The position numbers were made by a program, and so were the translations under genes. The notes beneath the pieces were generated by a model, which worked only from the letters and a program-made list of their open reading frames with translations, searched no databases and was not told the DNA's origin. A stretch of 64,000 nt of DNA from Chiua virens (taxonomy: Eukaryota; Basidiomycota; Agaricomycetes; Boletales; Boletaceae), in contig JAHNUO010000017.1 of assembly GCA_019787685.1 (NCBI GenBank), positions 248,001-312,000 of the forward strand, read 5' to 3'. Positions within the stretch are counted from its first letter, which is position 1, and every line of letters begins with the position of its first letter. Shown in pieces: positions 57,225 through 64,000 of the stretch.

Positions 57225-58622
57225 ATGAGCTCGGGCGACTTTGGTCACACTCAGACAACCGTCCAGGGCGCTGTCTCTAACGGAATACCTCCACCCAGCG
57301 TCCCTCTTCCTGTGAGCTTGTTCGAGGTCTGAAGCCCCTTGTTTACTCACTGCGATCTGAGCAGCTGCCAGACAGCCCCGATATTATAACAGCGAACCTT
57401 TTACTACTGCTCAATCAGACGCCCAACCCGTAAGCTATCCGATCCTCGTTTCACTGGCAGCTCCCGCTCAATACGTTCCAGGCGACACAAATTCGTATTC
57501 CAACATCTCGTCAAGTATCTTCATGCCTTTGTCAAGGAGACCAAGTGCGTCGTCTCATTTGCTGGGCATGAGCGTCAAAGACTAACTGTTCGATAGCCTC
57601 ACCACAGACGAATGGATGACTGCCATCCAGTTTTTGACTCGAGTCGGCCACACATGTACCCCTTTGCGCCAGGAAATGATCCTTCTATCTGACGTGTTCG
57701 GCGTTTCGGCTTTGGTCGATTGTCTCAACAACCCCGCTGTTGATGGTGCCACGGAGAATAGTGTGTTGGGCCCATTCTACACTGAAGATGCCGAAGACAG
57801 GTGAGCCTCCACTTGCATAGTTTTATAACAATTTTATCCTTATCGTTTTCCCAGTCCAGTTTGGAGGATCAATCGCATCAGAAGGCAAAGGAGATTACAT
57901 GTACGTTGAAGGTCGGGTTCTGACAACGGAAGGCGAGCCCATCGCAGATGCTGTCATTGAAACATGGGAAACAGACGACAAAGGTATGGCCTCGATTCGG
58001 CAACGTTCTGTTCCCATACTCATGATTCACCGTTACCAGGGTACTACGACACGCAATACTCCGACAGAAGTCACCCCGACTGCCGTGGGCGATTGCGTTC
58101 GGCCAAAGATGGTAGCTTCGGATACCGCGCTATCGTCCCCTGCCCTTACCCCATTCCGGGTGACGTGAGTTCAAGGATTCTTCGATTCTATACCCGTGCT
58201 TATGGTTGCTTGAAGGGTCCCGTGGGTGAATTGTTACTCGCTCAAGGTCGTCATAACATGCGTCCAAACCACTTGCATTTAATGGTGGAAGCGCCTGGTT
58301 ACCACAAGCTTATCTCAGCACTCTACCCAGAAGGTTGTCATTATATCACCAGTGATGCTGTGTTCGGAGTTAAGAAATCGCTCGTCGTGGTACGTGTTGC
58401 ATTTCTGTAAGACTGTTGAGTTGGTCACGAGTGTCGTTTGGACAGAAATTGGAACAAGTTGACGATGACGAGGAGGCTCGTAAACGCGGATTCCCGAAGG
58501 GTGGCTCGTTCAAACTTTTGAGGCATGACATCGTCCTAGTTACAGAGGAACAATCGAGCACGGCCCGAGAACAAGCTGCTAGAGCATCCGGACAATCATA
58601 TCTCGAAACCAAGGATGATTGA
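57225..58622 (+). CDS. Intradiol ring-cleavage dioxygenase (catechol/hydroxyquinol 1,2-dioxygenase type)
   Basis: Non-haem Fe(III) enzyme opening catechol-like rings between the hydroxyls. The start at 57,225 gives 'MSSGDFGHTQTTVQGAVSNG'. The helical N-terminal domain follows: 'VFQHLVKYLHAFVKETN', 'MTAIQFLTRVGHTCTPLRQE' and 'ENSVLGPFYTEDAED'. The catalytic part has 'VEGRVLTTEGEPIADAVIE', 'TWETDDKG' spliced to 'YYDTQYSD' (tyrosine ligand region), 'DGSFGYRAIVPCPYPIPGD' and 'RPNHLHLMVEAPGYHKLI' with the HxH iron ligands. The end is 'GGSFKLLRHDIVLV' and the stop lies at 58,622. Seven or so introns of 50-60 bp. It lies beside a P450 cluster, which could supply hydroxylated aromatics; that link is inference. 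Confidence 0.9.
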
Positions 58623-58839
58623 TGTGATCGTACGGGGCAGCGGCTAATGGGTATAGACCGGCAACACGCTTCCTCTTGTATCATCGAGTCCAACATCTAA
58701 CAACAGTGAGAGCTTGACCGTGTCACAGTATTCAATTATTCTATGTATATCAACGATACGTCGAATTCTAGATATCGGCTGATCATGAATTCAATTACAG
58801 TAATGCATCGGACGACCGATGTTATCGTTATCTTCGTCG

Positions 58840-59030
58840 ACAAAGCTTCACGGGAGGTTTCATGCACTGTGGGTGCAGGCGTTAACGTGACCCAGTCGTC
58901 CGCCTTGACATCCTGTGATGTCCGATAGGCGCATGGCGTGAATACCGGTCATTTCGGTAAACGCAAATTGCTGACTGATGCATGACTGACTGAGACCGGC
59001 CGGCAAAACCTGGCAGAGACACCCTGAACA
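58840..59030 (-). pseudogene. Relic of a P450 C-terminal (haem) segment
   Basis: Reading leftwards, 'VLPAGLSQSCISQQFAFTEM' is a degraded form of the haem-loop block of the next gene: the FxxGxR part is lost but the cysteine and the following helix remain. A short 'WVTLTPAP' piece follows where the intact gene has its terminal strand. No other exons are attached. Confidence 0.65.
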
Positions 59031-59533
59031 ATTGCATCGTTGGGGGCTCACGCGCATAGCATGGCTGCTTCTACATCCATCACTGAAATATCCTGACCTT
59101 GACAATGTGATATAATCTATTTTATGCCATTCTACATGCTCGATAATGCTTGATAATCACTCCCCAATGACAAAAAATGGATTGTATTCCATTATCAAGG
59201 TCAGCATGTTTCAGTGATGTCGTTGATCGCTCATTCAATATTTCTAGGACAAGACAACCCTCTAAAACTAGGGACCGGGACGAGCGACATAGTAAACTGA
59301 TGGTCGGGGTAGTGGTACGAGTTCTCAACACCTTGCAATCTCAATTGGATATGACGAAGTCAGTATCACTAACAGAGGTGGCACAAATCACCGTGACGCT
59401 TATGGGATCCGTCGCACCATTGATGGCGGAAAATGTCCTCTCGGTACCAGGGTGTCAATCCTAATCACATCGACACGCGAGCTTCCGCAGAGCAAGAGGT
59501 ACTTGGAGATGGCAACATACATGCGACCAAAGA
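59031..59533. other. Spacer downstream of the P450 gene
   Basis: No recognisable coding sequence. Some short open frames occur on the minus strand near 59,120-59,330, without known motifs. Confidence 0.4.
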
Positions 59534-61771
59534 TCATTCTCGCCGAGACAACTTTACGCGTGGGTTCAGGGGTGTCAACGTGATACCAGTCGTCCACTTC
59601 AACAATGCCTCTTTCTGCTCCTCGAGGGACTTTTTCACGAGGTCATCTGGAACGAGTATCCGGTACCGGCGTACAACGCTCGCAACAATACCGATCATTT
59701 CTGCAAGGGCAAATCGCTGACCGATGCATGACCTCGCACCACCTGAGAATGGCAGGACTGCCAAGTACGCACGTGAATGTAGTTCATACTTTGGTCATAC
59801 ATCCATAACACTTACATGCGTCTCTCGGCCACTGATAGGATTCAGTATCGATGAAGCGTTCAGGTTTAAACTCTGCGGCGTCTTCTCCCCAATACAGAGC
59901 TGCGATGCGAGATGGGGTCAACACTGGATACGACTACCCTGAACGACTCGTAGGGGGACTCACGGTTCATGTGTAATGCCCATACATCAATGATGACAAT
60001 GCTCCCTGCAGGAACAACGACTGAAAACTTTCCAGTTTCGACAGAAGGATTCTCCTTCGATCCAGGAGAAAAGTAACTAGAAGGTAGAACCATATCTGCA
60101 TGCACGCTCTTTGATAGACGAGGCTCGGAAGGGAACACACGAAGCGTTTCGCGAATACATCCCGCGGCATATTCCTTTGGGAACTGTTAGTCCGTGCTAA
60201 CTGGAAGACAACAGAAGAAGTCCTCACAAGTTTGTCCAGTGATGATTTATGGTTCTAGCGGTAATTCGGTTAGGAATATTGCTCGGAAAGTAGAGGGGCA
60301 AAGGCTTACCGTCATTAATTGTGTGACAGATACACCTTCTGGCCATGCACGACAGACCTCTTCATACAATTTTTGCTGAACGTTCGGGTAGAGGGCTAAT
60401 AACACAAATGCAAAGCATAGAGTATGAGCAGAGGTCTCTGTAGCCAAACATCAGCTTCACATCCTGGTCCCAGAGCATCAAATACCAACCATGTCCTGCA
60501 AGAAGAAAAACCTATGAATAGAGTGATGATTGAGTGAAATAAAAGAATCACAACTGAATGCTCACGAATATGTTAGAAAAGAGCTCTTCCTCAGTCAGCC
60601 TCTTCAATCCGACGTCCTGGTTCATGTTGGCCTCAACAAGATTGCGTAATAATGTTGCTCCTGAATCCCCCGAGTGCTTCCCGCACACAATATCAGAACG
60701 AGCGGACGCTACAAGATCGGTCATATGGGAACGTAAATCATCAAACGCAGCCCGACTGAACAGTGCACGGGAGGAAAGGTAGGGCACTTTGACCAACGAC
60801 GATAGCCGGTAAAACCATCTGGGGGTTAAAGCTTTGAAAAGAATATTTTCAGCGGAACCAAGGACCGCAGATCGAAAGGTAAGTTGACGACCGAGAGGCA
60901 GTTCTTCCGTCGAATCCGTGCCCCACGGCATCTGTTTACCGAAACCTGCAGCAACAATAACACAAAGTGTTGTCTGAAACCAGTTGAAACTCGAAGCTGT
61001 CCAGATGTCAGGATGTACTTCGTACCTTTGCCATTGGTCGCACGAGGTCCATAGTGATATGAGGGTGACCAACAGCGTCATGCTCCTCAAACCATTCCGT
61101 CACAACTCGCAGAGCTTCTGACCAAACCAATGCAATATTTTCCTTGAAATATCAATTTAAGCATAAGATGATATGATGGATTATCAAGAAAAACATACCT
61201 CATTGAAGGCGGACATAACGACGGAACGATGACGCTTCCAATCAGCCCCCTCCGTACTGACAACATTTCGGCCGTATATGTTGATCGTCTCGTAATTATC
61301 GACATCTTTTTTGAAAGCGTGTCTATTTGAAGTGATGATTTTTATCGCCTCTGAATCTGCAGTCCAAAGGAACTGCTGAGCGTTCCAAAATTTGACAGAC
61401 GTAAAAGTCGTGGTTCCGAATTTCTTGAATGCTGAAGGTAAACTTAGTGTATATAACGAGGAATCGAGGGATAAGAGGACGCACAAGAAAACTTTGCTCC
61501 TTGATAACCAGTCATACCGGGTCTAGGAAATGTAGTCCCTAGTATGAGGGACATGGCACCCAAAGGGTTGAGCCATATCACTTCGCGTCCTGGATAGTCC
61601 CTATGTAGAGATGAAGTTTCTGTTTGAGGGTACTAACGAAACGGACCGTAAGACATACTTTATTCTTGAGAATGCTGTTCGTACTGACAATGCTTTGTCT
61701 AGCACGAATTTGACAGCTACCAGAGCGATACCAACTATGGTCCAACGGAGGATTGGCGTGGAGATACCCAT
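59534..61771 (-). CDS. Cytochrome P450 monooxygenase, intact
   Basis: The start at 61,771 gives the membrane anchor 'ILRWTIVGIALVAVKFVL'. A second exon reads 'YPGREVIWLNPLGAMSLILG', and the next has 'NVVSTEGADWKRHRSVVMSA' (the WxxxR of helix C). Helix I is split: a 22-nt exon encodes 'VFLLAGH' and is followed by 'ETSAHTLCFAFVLLALYP'. The ExxR motif is 'IRETLRVFP' (about 60,150). 'PERFIDTESYQWPRD' precedes the haem loop 'FSGGARSCIGQRFALAEM' (about 59,755-59,700) with the axial cysteine. The frame ends at 59,534. All junctions are GT..AG and no stop was seen. The substrate is unknown. The promoter region 61,780-61,980 is duplicated at about 63,270-63,450. Confidence 0.88.
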
Positions 61772-62980
61772 CTCGGACTCGTTACCACGTCAAGCAGCCT
61801 GAAATGCAAGTTTAGTGCTACTGTTAGCCGCGTGGAAGGGTGATTGGAGTGGTTTTTTATACCGTCCCATGACTCCACCATGAGCTCCCATGGCATCAGT
61901 GCCGCCGTATCAACGCCGTATCATGTGCAGTCGCCGGCATTCACAAGGCGTGACACCTTGTCACAGTTTGTTTCAAGTTAGACTCCAGACCGTGACTCCG
62001 GGCATCATGGGGTGTCGTCAAGATGCCAGTGCTAATAAAGTGTGAGATCATGATTACTAGTACTTGTCTGTCAAAGTCCTAGTCCCGATAATCATCCACG
62101 AGGTCAGTACGCACCATCCAGATTACAGATTGCACTGGCAATTTTCTGTGCTTGGTCCTATTTTCGCGATGTTCATAGGTGCGAGGGCGGTGTAACTCGA
62201 AGTATCGGCAATACCTAGATGCCAGTGTCCGCACGGCAAAACTGAATCCCAATCTTCAAGTGGTTAAACGATGAGCAGATGTTTCGTATGATGAGTTGGT
62301 TTCAAGGTTTGGTTCGTTGAACGCTTCCGTTGCTACTGGTGATTACTTGAAGTTACCTTTTTCTGGATTTTGGTGAGTAATATCGTCCTCGATAAGGAAA
62401 CCATGGGAGGATTCCAGGAATTAGTGAACGTTTGTGACCGTCGATTCGTCGATCATCGGTGCAGCTCATGTTTCGGTGAGTGGTACCCTGCACCCGGTAT
62501 GCGTCTCGAGCCACTGCAGTAGGTGACGACAGTCGCCCACATGGAGCTTTGTCATGGGAAATCCGCGCGGAACGATGGTTCTTCGTTGCTACAAACTTCC
62601 TGATTGGTATACCCGCTTCGACAGGTGGCAGATCATCCTGAAACGGCCCGGGAATTAGATCAGAGCAGCATTTTCTTGGTGTGTTTCCACTGAAGGGGAG
62701 ATTTGGAGGCCACTAACCTTGGTACGTATGTTGAGGGTGCCATTCAACTGGATTTTTGAAAGCGGGAAGGGAAGTGCGCCAATGCACGAAAAGATGAGAA
62801 GTGCTGATGTACTTGCCTTGTTCTGGATCAAGGGTGACCGAGACAACTCCGCGATACGAGGTGTGCACACTCAAGGCTGATCACGGGGATCAAGCCTCCT
62901 AGCGGCTGCGAGTCAACAATCTCTCGTGGGCAAAATAGTCTTCTGTTGCTAAAGTATACAATGATAATATTACGAGTAAA
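61772..62980. other. Spacer in the P450 cluster
   Basis: It holds the promoter of the intact P450 gene and about 1 kb with no recognised coding content. A minus-strand stretch near 62,870-62,700 reads in frame for about 70 residues without known motifs. Confidence 0.4.
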
Positions 62981-62982
62981 AA

Positions 62983-63252
62983 GAATGACATATCTCGTTG
63001 AAGGCGGACCTGGACATGACGACTGACGGCCCACCAAGGGACACGGCGCCCAATGGGTTGAACCACATCACTTCGCGCCCTGGATAATTCCTACGTAGAC
63101 TCGATGAAAGTTTGCTTTTTTGGATACTACAAAACGTACTTTATTCTTGAAATGGCTCTTCACACCGCTATTGTTTTATCAACTATGAACTTGACGGCCG
63201 CCAAAGCGATGCTAGCCATAGCCCAACGGAAAATCGACGTGTAGCCACTCAT
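62983..63252 (-). pseudogene. Relic of a P450 N-terminus with internal deletion
   Basis: The frame starts 'MSGYTSIFRWAMASIALA' near 63,252, like the intact gene's anchor. It keeps 'NYPGREVMWFNPLGAVSL' after an intron, then jumps directly to 'VVMSRSAFNE'. This deletes about 80 codons relative to the intact gene. A TGA at 63,160-63,162 stands where CGA would keep the anchor frame. Nothing of helices I, K or the haem loop follows. Confidence 0.7.
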
Positions 63253-63533
63253 CTTGTTGCCACGTCGAGTAGATTGCAATCCTAATGTTACTGTGAGTGT
63301 GGGGATAGGTCATAGTATATAACCAAACTGAAAGGTTTTTGATACTGCCCCGTGACTCCCCACCATGGGGTCCCTTGGATTTAGGGTCGCCGTATCGTGC
63401 TGTCGCCGAATCCGAGTCGGCCCCGAATCACTACCGGTCACAGAAGTGTGACACCACTATGCTACACGGCAAATCCCAGATTCCGGCAGAGCACAAGATA
63501 GGTACATGGCGATGGCAGAAGGAAATAGGTAAC

Positions 63534-64000
63534 CTACATTGGAGTAAAGTTCATTCTCGCCTCGACAGCTTCACGCGCGGGGTGAGCGGCGTCAGCGTGA
63601 TACCAATCGCCCATTTCAACAAAGCCTCTTTCTGCTGCTCGAAAGGCTTTTTTCGCGAGGTCATCTGGGATCAGTATCCGATACCGGCGCACGACGCTCG
63701 CAAGAATACCGATCATTTCGGCAAATGCAAATCGCTGACCGATACACGACCTTGCACCACCAGCGAACGGCAAAACTACAGGGCGTTCATGAATCTGGCA
63801 GATATTCTGGTCACACGAGCATCGCACTTACATGCATCCCTCGGCCACTGATATGATTCAGTGTCGATGAAGCGCTCAGGTTTGAACTCTGCGGCGTCCT
63901 CTCCCCAATACAAAGCTACAATACAAGGTATGATGAAGCGACCACGAGTTTCTTGAACGGTAATAACTCACGATTCATGTGCAATCCCCATATTTCCATA
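63534..64000 (-). CDS. Second cytochrome P450, 3' part only; 5' part lies beyond the window
   Basis: Leftward exons show the end of an exon 'EIWGLHMN' at the edge of the window, then 'ALYWGEDAAEFKPERFIDTE' (about 63,905-63,860), and after an intron the haem loop 'FAGGARSCIGQRFAFAEM' (about 63,770-63,715). The terminal part is 'VVRRYRILIPDDLAKKAF'. It ends at 63,534. It is a close paralog of the intact gene at 59,534-61,771 in the same orientation, so the cluster arose by tandem duplication. Confidence 0.85.

Overview
The window is nuclear DNA of a filamentous basidiomycete, most likely an agaricomycete. The signs are genes cut by many 45-70 bp GT..AG introns, tiny exons, a FunK1-type fungal kinase, a Plavaka-type transposon, and several protein families I know only from mushroom-forming fungi. 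No ribosomal RNA or CRISPR array is visible and no tRNA convinced me.

The left part (1-28 kb) is repeat-rich and mostly decayed. It holds a large gene of an expanded agaricomycete family (1-4.2 kb, running off the left edge), a Plavaka transposase (5.9-10.2 kb), and a minus-strand pseudogene cut in two by a complete Ty1/copia LTR retrotransposon (11,715-18,613). The copia has 368-bp LTRs and GAATG target duplications. Next come a long inverted repeat (19.8-20.6 kb), a broken FunK1 kinase, an F-box/LRR-like gene, tandem repeats and a DUF6698-like gene. The middle (28-36.5 kb) is a segmental tandem duplication: one apparently whole nicotinamide-N-methyltransferase-like gene on the left and a decayed copy on the right.

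The right part (36.5-58.6 kb) is dense, conserved single-copy gene space: a CFA20-domain protein, MSH6, a GPI-anchored GH16 wall transglycosylase with a chitin-binding head, a two-RRM protein, a RAD51 paralog, 5-formyltetrahydrofolate cyclo-ligase, PIG-P, a C2H2 transcription factor, EXO1 and an intradiol dioxygenase. Three neighbouring pairs are divergent with only about 180-205 bp between start codons. Three genes (MSH6, the RAD51 paralog, EXO1) belong to mismatch and recombination repair. The right end (58.8-64 kb) is a cytochrome P450 cluster: one intact gene, a second running off the edge, and two relics.

The strongest signal is a shared mode of decay. Nearly every premature stop in the repeated or mobile genes sits where a CGA arginine codon would become TGA: six in copia, at least three in the split pseudogene, and one each in FunK1, Plavaka and a P450 relic. 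All three differences between the two copia LTRs are CpG transitions, and so are most differences I noticed between the arms of the inverted repeat. This looks like CpG-directed C-to-T mutation of repeats, acting quickly on a young insertion, while the single-copy genes next door are intact. A second unusual signal is MSH6, where the Walker A motif and the segment before it are assembled from exons of 9-24 nt.
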